A DNA stretch of 64,000 nt from Acinetobacter sp. TGL-Y2 (GCF_001612555.1 NZ_CP015110.1:1054001-1118000), one strand, 5' to 3'. Shown: positions 9,082 to 19,462, counted from the stretch's first letter. The notes: a model not told the origin generated them from the letters alone. Numbers and translations are program-made.

Positions 9082-10920
9082 ATGCAGGATCAATTTGCGT
9101 ATGCAAAATCATGTGGTTTTGTGCTGGGGATGTGGATGATGAGTGGTGGGGTTTTAGCCAAAGTTGAAACCACGCCGTATATTGCGATTCATACCACACC
9201 CAAATATGCCTATGCCAAATCTATGCCCTATGCCAATGTCCAAGCTCCCAAAGGTGGCATGATTAGTTCTGCTGGAAATGGCACCTTTGACAATCTCAAT
9301 AGTATGAATGGTAAAGGCAGTGCTGTTGAAGGCTCAAATTATCTGTTTGATACCTTAATGGACAGTTCATTGGATGAACCCAGTGTCATGTATCCTTTAC
9401 TGGCTGAAAAAGTCAGCTTTGATCCTAATCAGACCCGTTATGTTATTTTTCATCTCAACCCAAAAGCCAAATTTAGTAATGGCACGCCGCTTACAGCGCA
9501 TGATGTCAAATTCACCTTTGACACCTATCTGAGCAAAAGTAATCCTGGGTTACAGATGTATTTGTCAGATTTAGACAAAATAGAAGTGCTGTCTAAGTTT
9601 GATGTCAAAATGAGTTTTAAGTCAGACAACAATGCCGAAATGCCTTTGATTTTGGCGCAGATGCCGATTTACTCTAAGGCAGATTGGCACAATAAAGATT
9701 TTACAAAAGTGACCATGCAACCGATCTTGGGCTCAGGACCGTATGTCATTGATCAGATTGATGCAGGGCGCAGTATTCGTTACAAGCGAAATCCACATTA
9801 TTGGGGCAAAGATTTAGCCGTGAACCGTGGACGCTATAATTTCAACACCATCAAATATGTATATTATCGAAATTTAGATATAGCTTTTGAAGGCTTTAAG
9901 TCAGGCCAGTACACCTTGCATCAAGAAAATAAAGCTAGAACATGGGTCACTGAATATGACTTTCCTGCGATCAAAGCTGACATGGTTAAAAAATATATTT
10001 CTAAAACTGAAAACCCAGCACCCACGCAAAGTTTTGTTTTTAATACACGTAGAGCACCGTTTAATAATATTCATTTTCGGCAAGCATTGACCTATGCTTA
10101 TGATTTTGAATGGTTAAATAAAGCTTTATTTTATGGACAGCGTCAAAGACTGCAAAGCCATTTTCAATTCAGTGAACTCGAAGCTAAAGGTCCACCCAGT
10201 GTGGCGGAGCTAGCAATATTAAAATCGTATTTACCCAAGTTAAATCAGACCCAGCGCCAAGGGGTGCTTGCGAACTGGCGCTATCCAAAATCTGATGCCA
10301 GTGGATTTAACCGTCAAAGCTTATTGTCTGCACGTGCTATTTTATTAAGAGCAGGTTTTAAATATCAAAATGGTGTATTGGTCGATCACAAAAACAAACC
10401 CATTAAGATTGAATTTCTGATTCATCAAGATGGTTTGCAGCGCACATTAATGCCTTATATTCGAAACTTAAAAAAACTGGGTATTACGGTTAATATTCGT
10501 CAGGTCGATGTACCGCAATATATGGAGCGTATGCGCCGTTCGGACTTTGATATGACCACATTAGTAATGCCACAGTCTTTAACCCCAGGCAATGAACAGG
10601 CGCAAATGTGGAGTAGTCAGGCCGCAGATGAAGTGGGTAATTATAATTTTTCTGGGATTAAAGATCCTGTCATAGATGATGCCATTCAAAAGCTGATTCG
10701 AGCAACGAATCGTGAGCAGCTGATCATCAGAACCAAGGTTTTGGATCGCTTGCTTCGCGCGGGATATTATCAAATTCTGACCTATGGCAATGATCAAGAT
10801 TGGTTTGCGTATTGGAATATGTATCAACAACCTGCTCTTAAGCCTAGACTTTCGTTAGGATTAGATTATTGGTGGGTCAATCCACAACAAGCTCAAAAAG
10901 TTGCACAGTATTTAAAATAA
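9082..10920 (+). CDS. yejA: ABC oligopeptide transporter, periplasmic binding protein YejA
   Basis: A family-5 extracellular solute-binding protein of 612 residues with a hydrophobic N-terminal export signal ending near VLA-KVE. The mature part shows the YejA pattern: AYAKSMPYANVQAPKGG, GTFDNLNSMNGKG, then FSNGTPLTAHDVKFTFD and GSGPYVI. In E. coli YejABEF imports microcin C and other peptides, and the related MppA binds murein tripeptide. It heads the yejABEF set and follows mltD closely. A role in taking up peptides, possibly cell-wall-derived, is inferred from this order and is not shown by the sequence. Confidence 0.88.
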   Translation: MQDQFAYAKSCGFVLGMWMMSGGVLAKVETTPYIAIHTTPKYAYAKSMPYANVQAPKGGMISSAGNGTFDNLNSMNGKGSAVEGSNYLFDTLMDSSLDEPSVMYPLLAEKVSFDPNQTRYVIFHLNPKAKFSNGTPLTAHDVKFTFDTYLSKSNPGLQMYLSDLDKIEVLSKFDVKMSFKSDNNAEMPLILAQMPIYSKADWHNKDFTKVTMQPILGSGPYVIDQIDAGRSIRYKRNPHYWGKDLAVNRGRYNFNTIKYVYYRNLDIAFEGFKSGQYTLHQENKARTWVTEYDFPAIKADMVKKYISKTENPAPTQSFVFNTRRAPFNNIHFRQALTYAYDFEWLNKALFYGQRQRLQSHFQFSELEAKGPPSVAELAILKSYLPKLNQTQRQGVLANWRYPKSDASGFNRQSLLSARAILLRAGFKYQNGVLVDHKNKPIKIEFLIHQDGLQRTLMPYIRNLKKLGITVNIRQVDVPQYMERMRRSDFDMTTLVMPQSLTPGNEQAQMWSSQAADEVGNYNFSGIKDPVIDDAIQKLIRATNREQLIIRTKVLDRLLRAGYYQILTYGNDQDWFAYWNMYQQPALKPRLSLGLDYWWVNPQQAQKVAQYLK

Positions 10921-10986
10921 TCTGTACTTAAGATAAAGATAACGTCAGACAAAAATAAATCTACTGCCAAAAGGAATTTTGTAGAT

Positions 10987-12066
10987 ATGGGCCTATACAT
11001 TCTCAAGCGCTTACTGCTGATTATTCCCACCTTATTTCTGATTTTGTTGATCAATTTCGTGGTGATTCAATTGGCGCCAGGCGGCCCTGTTGAGCAAGCC
11101 ATTCAGCAAGCTGAATCTTTTCAAGGTGTGGGTGCTGCTACAGGGAGCGGGGAAATAGCCTCTGCTTCTGCCCAAGCCGGCAAGTACCAAGGCGCACGCG
11201 GTTTAAGTGAAGAGATGGTCGCAAAAATTGAAGCCCAATATGGTTTTGACCAACCCGCGCATGTGCGCTTTTGGATCATGCTCAAGGGATATTTGAGTTT
11301 TGATTTTGGCACGAGCTTTTTTAAAGACAAACCTGTGACCCAGCTGCTTTGGGAAAAAATGCCCGTGACGATTTCACTGGGACTTTGGAGCACCTTGTTG
11401 ATTTATTGGGTCTCGATTCCGCTGGGGATTAAAAAAGCCAAACAGCACGGCATGTTCTTCGATAAATCGACTTCACTGCTCTTGGCCATAGGCTATGCGG
11501 TACCCTCATTTGTCTTTGCAATTTTATTGATCGTGTTCTTTGCAGGTGGTTCTTATTTTCAATGGTTTCCGCTACAAGGATTGTTCTCTGAAAACTTCGC
11601 CAGTTTAAACTTTGTTGACAAAATCAAAGACTACTTTTGGCATATGGCATTGCCCTTGCTTGCGATTGTGCTGGGTGGTTTTGCCAGTCTGACCTATTTG
11701 ACCAAATATTCCTTTATGGAAGAGATGAATAAACAGTACGTGCTTGCTGCACGTGCCAAAGGGCTCAGTGAAAATCGGGTACTGTATGGGCATGTGTTTC
11801 GAAATGCCATGCTGATTGTGATTGCGGGTTTGCCCGAAGCATTAGTGGGTATTTTCTTTGTGGGAAATCTATTTATTGAAATTATTTTCAATTTGGATGG
11901 CTTAGGTTTATTGGGTTTTGACGCGATTCAGCAACGGGATTATCCAGTGATTTTTGGAACCTTATTTATTTTTACCTTGTTGGGTCTGGTTTTACGTTTG
12001 ATTAGCGATGTACTTTATCAAATCATAGATCCGCGAATAAACTTCGATGCGCGAGGAGCAAAATAA
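10987..12066 (+). CDS. yejB: ABC peptide transporter permease YejB
   Basis: This is an inner-membrane permease of the binding-protein-dependent DppB/OppB class, 359 residues. It begins with the typical MGLYILKRLLLIIPTL membrane segment and NFVVIQLAPGGPVEQ. The EAA loop is visible at VLAARAKGLSENRVLYGHVFRNA, given here only as a position: about nt 11740-11810. The C-terminus has the DPRINF motif common to YejB. The stop codon overlaps the start of yejE (ATAATG arrangement at 12064-12068), so the two permeases are translated together and form the heterodimeric channel. Confidence 0.9.
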   Translation: MGLYILKRLLLIIPTLFLILLINFVVIQLAPGGPVEQAIQQAESFQGVGAATGSGEIASASAQAGKYQGARGLSEEMVAKIEAQYGFDQPAHVRFWIMLKGYLSFDFGTSFFKDKPVTQLLWEKMPVTISLGLWSTLLIYWVSIPLGIKKAKQHGMFFDKSTSLLLAIGYAVPSFVFAILLIVFFAGGSYFQWFPLQGLFSENFASLNFVDKIKDYFWHMALPLLAIVLGGFASLTYLTKYSFMEEMNKQYVLAARAKGLSENRVLYGHVFRNAMLIVIAGLPEALVGIFFVGNLFIEIIFNLDGLGLLGFDAIQQRDYPVIFGTLFIFTLLGLVLRLISDVLYQIIDPRINFDARGAK

Positions 12067-13079
12067 TGTCTCCGATCATGCAGGCGCGTATTCGACGCTT
12101 TAAAAACAATAAATTGGGTTTTGTCTGTTTTATTTTATTCATGCTGATTTTTGTGGTGGCACTGTGCTCAGAGCTGATTGCCAATGAAAAACCATTAGTA
12201 GTCAAATATGAGCAACATTTGTATTTCCCCGTCTTTAAAGCCTATCCCGAAACCACTTTTGGTGGGGTGTTTGAAACTGAAACTGATTACAAAGACCCCG
12301 CTGTCAAAGCCATGATTGATGACAAAGGCTGGTCAGTATGGCCCATGATTAAATATTCCTACCAAACCCCAAATTTTGAATTGGCCGAACCTGTTCCATC
12401 TCCACCCACACGACAAAATTGGCTGGGTACAGATGACCAAGGTCGTGATGTCATGGCTCGGGTTTTATATGGGTTAAGAGTGTCGTTACTGTTTGGATTG
12501 GCTTTAACCTTGTTTGCGTCAGTAATTGGCATCGTGGTGGGTGCGCTACAAGGCTATTACGGCGGTTGGATTGACTTAATAGGTCAGCGAATCTTGGATG
12601 TGTGGGGCGGTTTACCCATGCTGTTCATGGTGATGATTTTGGTCAGCATGTTTACACCGAGCGTCTATTGGTTATTTTTGATTATGCTGTTGTTTGGTTG
12701 GACAGCGCTGGTCGGACTAATTCGCGCTGAGTTTTTAAGGGCCAGAAATCTTGATTATGTGCGCGCAGCACGGGCACTGGGTGTCAAAGACAGTACTATC
12801 ATGTTTCGGCATATTTTACCCAATGCCATGAGCTCGACCTTATCACAACTGCCTTTTATGTTGACTGCGAATATTACCGCACTGACGGCACTGGATTTTC
12901 TAGGTTATGGCTTGCCTCCTGACGCTGCATCTTTGGGCGAGTTGTTGCTGCAAGGTAAAAATAATTTAACTGCACCGTGGTTGGCGTTATCAGGCTTTTT
13001 TACTTTGGCACTGGTCTTATCATTACTCATTTATATTGGGGAGGCGACACGCGATGCATTCGATCCCAGACGCCATTAA
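12066..13079 (+). CDS. yejE: ABC peptide transporter permease YejE
   Basis: This is the second permease of the importer, 337 residues. The N-terminus (RIRRFKNNKLGF) and the long periplasmic insert before WLGTDDQGRDVMARVLYG are standard for DppC/YejE proteins. The EAA loop lies near RAARALGVKDS...HILPNA. It ends in [13 protein letters not shown], also typical of the family. Its ATG follows the yejB stop with overlap. The last 26 bases overlap the start of yejF, so the complex is encoded with tight coupling. Confidence 0.9.
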   Translation: MSPIMQARIRRFKNNKLGFVCFILFMLIFVVALCSELIANEKPLVVKYEQHLYFPVFKAYPETTFGGVFETETDYKDPAVKAMIDDKGWSVWPMIKYSYQTPNFELAEPVPSPPTRQNWLGTDDQGRDVMARVLYGLRVSLLFGLALTLFASVIGIVVGALQGYYGGWIDLIGQRILDVWGGLPMLFMVMILVSMFTPSVYWLFLIMLLFGWTALVGLIRAEFLRARNLDYVRAARALGVKDSTIMFRHILPNAMSSTLSQLPFMLTANITALTALDFLGYGLPPDAASLGELLLQGKNNLTAPWLALSGFFTLALVLSLLIYIGEATRDAFDPRRH

Positions 13080-14667
13080 GCATGAAACTCAGAATCAGGA
13101 TCAGCGAGTGCCATTACTGCATGTTGAGAAGCTCAAAATTCAGTCAACTGAACAGATTTTGGTTGAGGATTTAAGCTTTGACTTAGATGCCGGTCAAACT
13201 TTGGCCATTGTCGGTGAAAGCGGTTCAGGAAAATCAATCAGTAGTTTGGCACTCTTGGGTTTATTACCTGACACTTTAAAGGTGCAAGGTCAAGCCATCT
13301 TTCAACAGCAAGATTTGCTTAAGTTGAGTGACATGCAACTGCGTCAAATCCGTGGTCAGAAAATTGCCATGATTTTTCAAGAACCGATGACCGCATTGAA
13401 TCCGCTGCATCGCGTTGAAAAAATTATAGGTGAAGCACTTCTTTTGCAAGGCCATTCAAAGCAAGATGTCCAGCAACGCATCCTTCAATTACTCCAAGAT
13501 GTCGGCATCCAACAAGCTGAGGATAAACTTAAGCGTTACCCACATGAACTTTCTGGGGGACAGCGCCAACGTGTGATGATTGCTGCGGCATTGGCACTTG
13601 ATCCTGATGTGCTGATTGCGGATGAACCGACCACGGCCTTAGATGTTACCTTACAAGCCCAAGTCTTGACTCTATTAAAACGTTTAATTCAGAAACGAAA
13701 TATGGCCATGATTTTAATCAGTCATGATTTGAATTTGGTTAGACGCTATGCCGATCATGTTGTGGTCATGAAGCAAGGTGAGGTAGTTGAACAGGGTGAT
13801 GTGAATGCGCTTTTCCTTAATCCGAAATCTGCGTATACCCAGCATTTACTGGATCATGACTTTGGTGTTGCCAATAAGATCACTATAGACCAAAAAACAC
13901 TGTTAGAGGTCAATCAAGTCTCGGTCAAGTTTCCGATCAAGACTGGACTGTTTAATCGGGTTCGGGAGTATTTTACTGCGGTCGCACCTTTAGATTTCAA
14001 TCTTCATCAAGGTGAATCGGTTGGTGTTGTGGGGGAAAGTGGTTCAGGTAAAACCTCCTTGGCGCTTGCATTGGCACGACTCATTCAAAGTGATGGAAAA
14101 ATTATTTTGCTGGGCAATGATTTAAACTGTTTAAATGAATCAAAACTGCGACCCTTACGCAGTGATTTTCAAATGGTTTTTCAAGATCCATTTAGTAGTC
14201 TGAATCCACGCATGAATGTGGCACAAATCATCGGAGAGGGCTTAGGGCTTCGAAAAATTTCACAGCAAGAGATGAAACAGCGTATAGATGAAGCGCTGAT
14301 CAAAGTGGAGTTGCCTGTTGTATTTGCAGCGCGTTATCCACATGAGCTTTCAGGTGGGCAACGTCAACGTGTGGCACTGGCGCGCGCGTTAATTTTACGA
14401 CCGAAACTCATGATTTTGGATGAACCGACGTCAGCATTAGACCGAAGTACTCAACGCGCGATTGTACAACTGCTGCGTCAATTACAGCGCGATGAGGAGA
14501 TAAGTTATTTATTCATCAGTCATGATTTGCAAGTGGTTAGAGCGTTATGCCAAAAAGTTTTGGTGCTCAGAAATGCGGAGTTAATCGAATTTCAAGACAC
14601 AGAAAATTTATTTAACGCCCCACAGCACGATTATACCAAAGCCTTGATTGAAGCCAGTCAATACTGA
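13054..14667 (+). CDS. yejF: ABC peptide transporter, double ATPase YejF
   Basis: The protein contains two complete ABC ATPase cassettes in one chain, as is usual for YejF. Each has a Walker A ([16 protein letters not shown]), an LSGGQRQRV signature, a Walker B with catalytic Glu (LIADEPT, LILDEPT) and a switch His (SHDL). It energises import through YejB/YejE. I chose the ATG at 13054 because GGGGAGG lies about ten bases upstream. A TTG at 13036 is possible but has no better ribosome site. It is the last gene of the mltD-yejABEF run; about 100 bases separate it from the next gene. Confidence 0.9.
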   Translation: MHSIPDAIKHETQNQDQRVPLLHVEKLKIQSTEQILVEDLSFDLDAGQTLAIVGESGSGKSISSLALLGLLPDTLKVQGQAIFQQQDLLKLSDMQLRQIRGQKIAMIFQEPMTALNPLHRVEKIIGEALLLQGHSKQDVQQRILQLLQDVGIQQAEDKLKRYPHELSGGQRQRVMIAAALALDPDVLIADEPTTALDVTLQAQVLTLLKRLIQKRNMAMILISHDLNLVRRYADHVVVMKQGEVVEQGDVNALFLNPKSAYTQHLLDHDFGVANKITIDQKTLLEVNQVSVKFPIKTGLFNRVREYFTAVAPLDFNLHQGESVGVVGESGSGKTSLALALARLIQSDGKIILLGNDLNCLNESKLRPLRSDFQMVFQDPFSSLNPRMNVAQIIGEGLGLRKISQQEMKQRIDEALIKVELPVVFAARYPHELSGGQRQRVALARALILRPKLMILDEPTSALDRSTQRAIVQLLRQLQRDEEISYLFISHDLQVVRALCQKVLVLRNAELIEFQDTENLFNAPQHDYTKALIEASQY

Positions 14668-14774
14668 GCGCAGAGGTCACAGGGTTAATTTGACATTAAG
14701 CATTGTCAATTTTACACTGAGTGCTCAGGATTACTCATCTTCATGCCGTATTAATAAAATAAGAGATCATTTTC

Positions 14775-16019
14775 ATGAGTCAAATTGCACAGCAGATTCA
14801 AATCCGTAATACCGTATTTAAAAATCGTATTATTAAAGGCGCAATGAGTGAAGCTCTGGCCAATACAGCAGGTGAACCCAATCACCTACATTTGGGTTTA
14901 TATGAGGCTTGGGCCAAAGGTGGACTAGGCTGTGCAATTACCGGCAACGTGATGGTGGACTATCGTGCCAAGAATGAACCGGGCGTGGTGGTGCTTGAAA
15001 CTGAACGCGATTTAGCGGAGTTAAAGCAATGGGCGGAGATTGGAAAGAAATACGGTATGGTGCAATTAATTCAATTGTCTCATCCGGGTCGTCAGTGTCC
15101 CAAAGGTTTAAACCGAGAAACGGTTGCGCCATCAGCTGTAGCGTTTAGTCCGATGCTTGCCACCACATTCGCAACCCCGCGTGAACTGCATGAAGATGAA
15201 ATTTTAGATATTATCCAGCGCTTTGCCACCTCGGCAGCCATTTGTGAAAAGGCTGGTTTTGAAGGGGTACAACTGCATGGTGCCCATGGTTACCTCATTA
15301 GCGAATTTTTATCGCCACTGACCAATAAACGTCAAGACCAATGGGGCGGATCGATTGAAAATCGCACGCGCTTCTTACTTGAAATTTATAAAGCAGTACG
15401 CGCAGCAACATCCGATCATTTTATTATTTCAGTCAAACTCAACTCGGCTGATTTCCAAAAGGGTGGTATTACTGAGCAAGAAGTCATTTCTGTTTTCAAA
15501 GCCATTGATCAGGCGGGAATTGACCTGATTGAAATTTCGGGTGGTAGTTATGAAGCCCCTGCAATGGCAGGAGCGAAGTCCAAACACATCAAGCAAAGCA
15601 CGATTGCGCGTGAAGCTTATTTTCTAGATTTTGCAGAAAATATTCGTAAAGAAGTGAACTGTAAACTGATGGTAACAGGTGGTTTTCGTACCGTAAAGGG
15701 CATGAACGATGCGCTTGAAAGTGGAGCCTGTGACTTTATCGGACTGGCACGACCCCTCGCGGTTGAAACCGATTTAACCGATCGTTTGATTGCAGGCTAC
15801 GATGTTCGATATGCGGTCAATCCCATTAAAACCGGTATTCCTTTTGTCGATAAAATGGCGATCATGGAAATTATATGGTATGCGGCGCAGTTCAAAGCCA
15901 TTGGTGAAGGTAAAGCCCCCAATCCAAAACTTTCACCTTTTAAGGTATTTTTAAACTATGCCAAAGGCAATATTAAAGCGATTATTCAAGGTAAAGTGAA
16001 TTCGCGTAAAAGTGCTTAA
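14775..16019 (+). CDS. NADH:flavin oxidoreductase, old yellow enzyme family
   Basis: A TIM-barrel FMN enzyme of 414 residues. The diagnostic OYE-type block is present (HGAHGYLISEFLSPLTNKR then QWGGSIENR), with a phosphate-binding end in TGGFR and GLARPLAVE. The extra C-terminal 50 residues (WYAAQFKAIGEG onward) occur in a subgroup of bacterial OYE-like reductases. It has no iron-sulfur cysteine cluster, so it is not a full 2,4-dienoyl-CoA reductase. The substrate is probably an activated alkene such as an enone, but this cannot be fixed from sequence. It appears to be transcribed alone. Confidence 0.8.
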   Translation: MSQIAQQIQIRNTVFKNRIIKGAMSEALANTAGEPNHLHLGLYEAWAKGGLGCAITGNVMVDYRAKNEPGVVVLETERDLAELKQWAEIGKKYGMVQLIQLSHPGRQCPKGLNRETVAPSAVAFSPMLATTFATPRELHEDEILDIIQRFATSAAICEKAGFEGVQLHGAHGYLISEFLSPLTNKRQDQWGGSIENRTRFLLEIYKAVRAATSDHFIISVKLNSADFQKGGITEQEVISVFKAIDQAGIDLIEISGGSYEAPAMAGAKSKHIKQSTIAREAYFLDFAENIRKEVNCKLMVTGGFRTVKGMNDALESGACDFIGLARPLAVETDLTDRLIAGYDVRYAVNPIKTGIPFVDKMAIMEIIWYAAQFKAIGEGKAPNPKLSPFKVFLNYAKGNIKAIIQGKVNSRKSA

Positions 16020-16140
16020 ATTTTGAAAATGCTTAAGTTTTAAAATGTGGGGATCAATTCAATGAAGATTCTGATCCTCATCTCAAACCATTTAATAGCA
16101 TATAAGAAAAGAGAATAAAAATAAGATGGCGATTTGAACA

Positions 16141-16737
16141 ATGAAGATTATAAATCGATTACTTCCTCTGATTTTGAGTTACTTGTTTTCGTCACATTTG
16201 CTTGCCAAAGATTTTCAAACAGGCGACATCATTTTTCATACCTCTAAATCTGCGCAAAGTATCGTGATTCAAAAAGCGACGCACTCTGCCTATAGTCACA
16301 TGGGCATGATCGTACAGAAGAATCATCAGTTTTATGTGTTAGAGGCCATTCAACCTGTTCAATACACACCGTTAAAGCAGTGGATTGGGCGCGGGCTTAA
16401 CCAGGCTTATGTGGTTAAGCGTTATCACAAGCGCTTATCAGTACAACAACAGCAGCGCTTGGTTCAGTCGGCAGAAAAGCATTTAACCAAGCCTTATGAT
16501 CTTTATTTTGGTTGGGGCAATGATGCGATTTATTGTTCTGAGATTGTCTGGAAAGCCTATTACGAGGCACTCAATATTCAACTGGCACCGCTGCAAAAAC
16601 TTCAACACTTTGATTTGTCCGCGCCACAAGTAAAAAAATTAATGAAACAGCGTTATGGCAATCAAGTGCCGTTAAATGAAACGGTCATTGCCCCTGAAGC
16701 CATCTTTAGATCGAAACTTTTGAAAGTGGTCCATTAA
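16141..16737 (+). CDS. YiiX-type permuted papain-like (NlpC/P60 superfamily) exported protein
   Basis: The 198-residue protein has a cleavable signal peptide (hydrophobic run to HLLA-KDF). The mature domain starts with FQTGDIIFHTS, then YSHMGMIV carrying the conserved His, and later YCSEIVWKAY carrying the conserved Cys. His preceding Cys in this order marks the circularly permuted YiiX/YebB branch of the NlpC/P60 superfamily. Such proteins are predicted amidases, peptidases or acyltransferases; the substrate is unknown. A bidirectional terminator follows about 60 bases after the stop. Confidence 0.78.
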   Translation: MKIINRLLPLILSYLFSSHLLAKDFQTGDIIFHTSKSAQSIVIQKATHSAYSHMGMIVQKNHQFYVLEAIQPVQYTPLKQWIGRGLNQAYVVKRYHKRLSVQQQQRLVQSAEKHLTKPYDLYFGWGNDAIYCSEIVWKAYYEALNIQLAPLQKLQHFDLSAPQVKKLMKQRYGNQVPLNETVIAPEAIFRSKLLKVVH

Positions 16738-16796
16738 ATAAAATTTATGCGAAGGCAGGTTATCGCATTTTAATGCAGATCGTTATTTAAAAAAAA

Positions 16797-16822
16797 GCCC
16801 AAGCAAAAGTCTTGGGCTTTTT
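16797..16822. terminator. bidirectional rho-independent terminator
   Basis: The stem GCCCAAG/CTTGGGC has a 7-base loop and is flanked by A-runs on the left and T-runs on the right. It lies between two convergent genes and can serve both. Confidence 0.85.
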
Positions 16823-16828
16823 GATTGC

Positions 16829-18249
16829 TTAAATGCGATGTGCAGGAAATAAAAGTCGAGTGTAATGCTGGGTGGCCCATAGACCTGTAGCTGTCGCATG
16901 TAAATTTGGCGCCAAATAGGGCTTGAGTAAGCTGAGTTGGTGTTTTAGATCATTCGACTGTTGAATCGATTTTTTTAACTGACCTAGTTCGAATACATCT
17001 TCATTTGTCTTCAATTGCTTAGAGGTCTGAGCCGTTGAATGCTCTAAGTGTGTGGGTTTAAGTCGAGTACTTAAACGTGCACCTTGGATCCAATCTTTGA
17101 TGATTTGTTTTTCGGTTGCATTAAACACCCCAAACATACGACCGTTGGGCTGATCAATCATTTGCCAAAATCGACTGTTTTCTACAGCTTCATTTTGAAT
17201 AATACATTTTTTTTCAATTAAAATATTTAAGAAGTCTTGGATTTGATCTGGATCTGATAACCACTGGTTGATGGTTTTTCCTGCAAATTGACATTTGTCA
17301 TTATGAATAAACTGTCCAATACGGGCTTTGTCTTGAAAGACTCGAAGCACAAACTGTTCAAGATCAAGTTCAGCAATAATTTGGCTAGAGCTTTTTCCAA
17401 TATCGTTGAGCAGATACCCCTGTTTAACTCTCTTTATATAAATAGCTTGATCTTTGGCAGTGCTTAGCCCTTGATAAAAGGCATCGATTGACCGCTTCGC
17501 ATGTCCATTGTGCAGATTATCAATGGTGATATGCACATTAAAATACTGCGGATCGATGCCTAATTCCTGTAATTCGTAATTACTAATCAGAAGATGCAAG
17601 GGTAGTTGCTCATAAGCTAAGTTAAAGCCAATCACCCAAGCCAAATCGTCTACCCCAACATGCGCTAAAGCAAGCTGTACAGCGGCCTGTTCGTAATAGA
17701 TGGGTGATAGTGGTTGGGTAACCTGTTCTAGCCCGTGCTGACACAGCAAATCTTGATACATGCAGACATGATTTGCGAGCGGATCCCCCAAGCCCAGTTC
17801 CTCTAAATAAGTCAAAATCAGATCTTGATGCGCGTGCAGATCAGCTTGCTCAAGCACAGCGTACAACCATGCGCCATCAACAAACTTAACAGGGGCAACT
17901 TTGGTCAAAAATTCAAAAGCATGGGATACCGTTGGGAAATATTCACGAGCTTGCTGTTGTTTTCGCCGTGCAAGATAATCTTGAAATTTTGTACAGGTGC
18001 GCTGTAAATGCGTATAACAATACTGCTCGATTTGAGTAACATCATCTATCCAATCTAAAGTACTTAAATCAGTGCTTGAGTCAAGTTGACTTACCAAGTG
18101 ATTTAAATGACGAATCGCCTCATTTTTTTTTCATGCTGAGAAATAAAAGCATCTTGAAAAAAAATGACACGTTGTTTGGGATTTTTTAGATTCAATTCTT
18201 TTGATTTTAATAATGATGCAGGTAAACAAAACTGTGTATTTATAAACAT
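16829..18249 (-). pseudogene. iron-containing redox enzyme (haem-oxygenase-like), frameshifted at a poly-A tract
   Basis: The long downstream part (16829-18097) encodes a helical protein of the haem-oxygenase-like diiron/iron redox family. It has Glu and His ligand candidates in AAVQLALAHVG and NVHITIDNLHNGHAKR. The true start appears to be an ATG at 18249, preceded by AAGGATAAG. From there 43 codons run in a different frame up to a run of nine A (complement of 18123-18131), then hit a stop within a few codons. One extra A would join the two parts into QHEKKNEAIRHLNHLVSQL with no stop. Either this is a loss-of-function mutation, a sequencing error, or a slippage-prone switch; an internal TTG at 18097 could give a shortened protein. 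Confidence 0.7.
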
Positions 18250-18551
18250 AATCTTATCCTTGCATTCTTATGCTTCTACCTTAAGCATCAAATATTCAGC
18301 TTGTGTTTAAATTTTGTGCTGTTTGTGATAGAGATTAATTTTTATCTTCTGGTAGTTTTAAACGTTTGTAACCACATTGAACTGAATAGGGTGGAAGTGA
18401 AATTGAAGCACGGATTTTTAAATCAGTCTATGTGAGGTATGAATACAAAATCTTATAAAAAATAAATGATTAATCCTGTGTATTTAGAATGTTGTGCATT
18501 TAGAATTTAATGAATATTCATTAGAAAGTACATTTTGTTGAAATGAAAAAA

Positions 18552-18577
18552 GCCCAAGTCACAATGCTTGGGCTTTT
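18552..18577 (-). terminator. terminator after the tRNA-Glu array
   Basis: The stem GCCCAAG/CTTGGGC has an 8-base loop. On the minus strand it is followed by a T-run (A-run at 18545-18551 on the plus strand). It lies 26 bases beyond the last tRNA-Glu gene. The stem is the same as in the terminator at 16797. Confidence 0.8.
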
Positions 18578-18602
18578 CTTAAAGATGTTGCCATCTTGAA
18601 TA

Positions 18603-18678
18603 TGGCGTCCCTACGGGGATTCGAACCCCGGTTACCGCCGTGAAAGGGCGATGTCCTAGGCCTCTAGACGATAGGGAC
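18603..18678 (-). tRNA. tRNA-Glu (anticodon UUC)
   Basis: This is a 76-nt gene including an encoded CCA end. On the minus strand it runs from GTCCCTATCGTCTAGAGGCC through the CCTTTCACG anticodon loop (TTC) and the GGTTCGAATCC T-arm to GGGACGCCA. It is identical to the other three copies in the window. Confidence 0.97.
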
Positions 18679-18725
18679 AGTGTGAAGTAAATATATTTAA
18701 ACCATTCCAGTATCTCGGAATTTAA

Positions 18726-18801
18726 TGGCGTCCCTACGGGGATTCGAACCCCGGTTACCGCCGTGAAAGGGCGATGTCCTAGGCCTCTAGACGATAGGGA
18801 C
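18726..18801 (-). tRNA. tRNA-Glu (anticodon UUC)
   Basis: The second identical 76-nt copy, CCA encoded. It is 47 bases from the first copy and transcribed before it. Confidence 0.97.
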
Positions 18802-18827
18802 TAAATAAACATATATACTTCTGAAAT

Positions 18828-18903
18828 TGGCGTCCCTACGGGGATTCGAACCCCGGTTACCGCCGTGAAAGGGCGATGTCCTAGGCCTCTAGACGATAGG
18901 GAC
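18828..18903 (-). tRNA. tRNA-Glu (anticodon UUC)
   Basis: The third identical 76-nt copy, first in its transcript. A strong sigma-70-type promoter lies just upstream of it on the minus strand (18921-18949). Confidence 0.97.
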
Positions 18904-18920
18904 GTTTCAGAGGTGGGCGT

Positions 18921-18949
18921 ATATTAGGGCGGATATGCAGATGTGTCAA
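18921..18949 (-). promoter_or_regulatory. sigma-70 promoter of the three-gene tRNA-Glu unit
   Basis: On the minus strand there is a consensus -35 TTGACA (18944-18949), a 17-base spacer, and a -10 TAATAT (18921-18926). This ends about 17 bases before the mature 5' end of the tRNA at 18903. The spacer is GC-rich near the -10. Confidence 0.85.
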
Positions 18950-19162
18950 ACCTTTTTCAGGGCTAATCTAGAAAATTGCAATCAAGTGAATAAAAACAGA
19001 TCATATTTTGAAAATATGCTTTTAAATTAGACATTTTAACGCTAATGCTTGGATGCATTTCTTCAGGATTGAGGAAATACGCATCTCGATAATTAAAGAC
19101 AAATTTCAAATGTATAGTTAAAGTGACTTATTCACAGATGAACAGTTTTGTGTTCAATCGCC

Positions 19163-19387
19163 ATGAATGAAAAATTAGGCTTGGATATTTTACGCACGCT
19201 TGTTGCTATGTGTATGATCATGTGCTGATTTGACCATATTCTTGAAACAAACTTGAACTGGGTTGAGATTGAGGAATGACAGATGCTTAGTGTCTTGGTA
19301 AAGAATCATTGGAATATGGCGATGAACCATCTTAAAAATAGACCATTGCAACATCAGCTCATATCTTTATCTAAAATAGCTCAGTGA
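19163..19387 (+). pseudogene. decayed ORF, possible acyltransferase-3 N-terminus relic
   Basis: The stretch 18904-19462 has no intact gene. From an ATG at 19163 one frame reads MNEKLGLDILRTLVAMCMIM, then a TGA at 19226, then continues FDHILETNLNW. The pattern GLDxLRtlva...FDH resembles the start of OafA-type acyltransferase-3 membrane proteins. A second in-frame TGA follows about 16 codons later, and the frame ends at 19387. I read this as a gene remnant. The family guess is weak, because only about 30 residues are informative. Confidence 0.3.
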
Positions 19388-19462
19388 ATTCATCATTTGA
19401 ATCATAGGCAGTAAGCAATTATTCATGATCGTTGTCGTTGTTATTGTCAACTTTAGAGTAAA

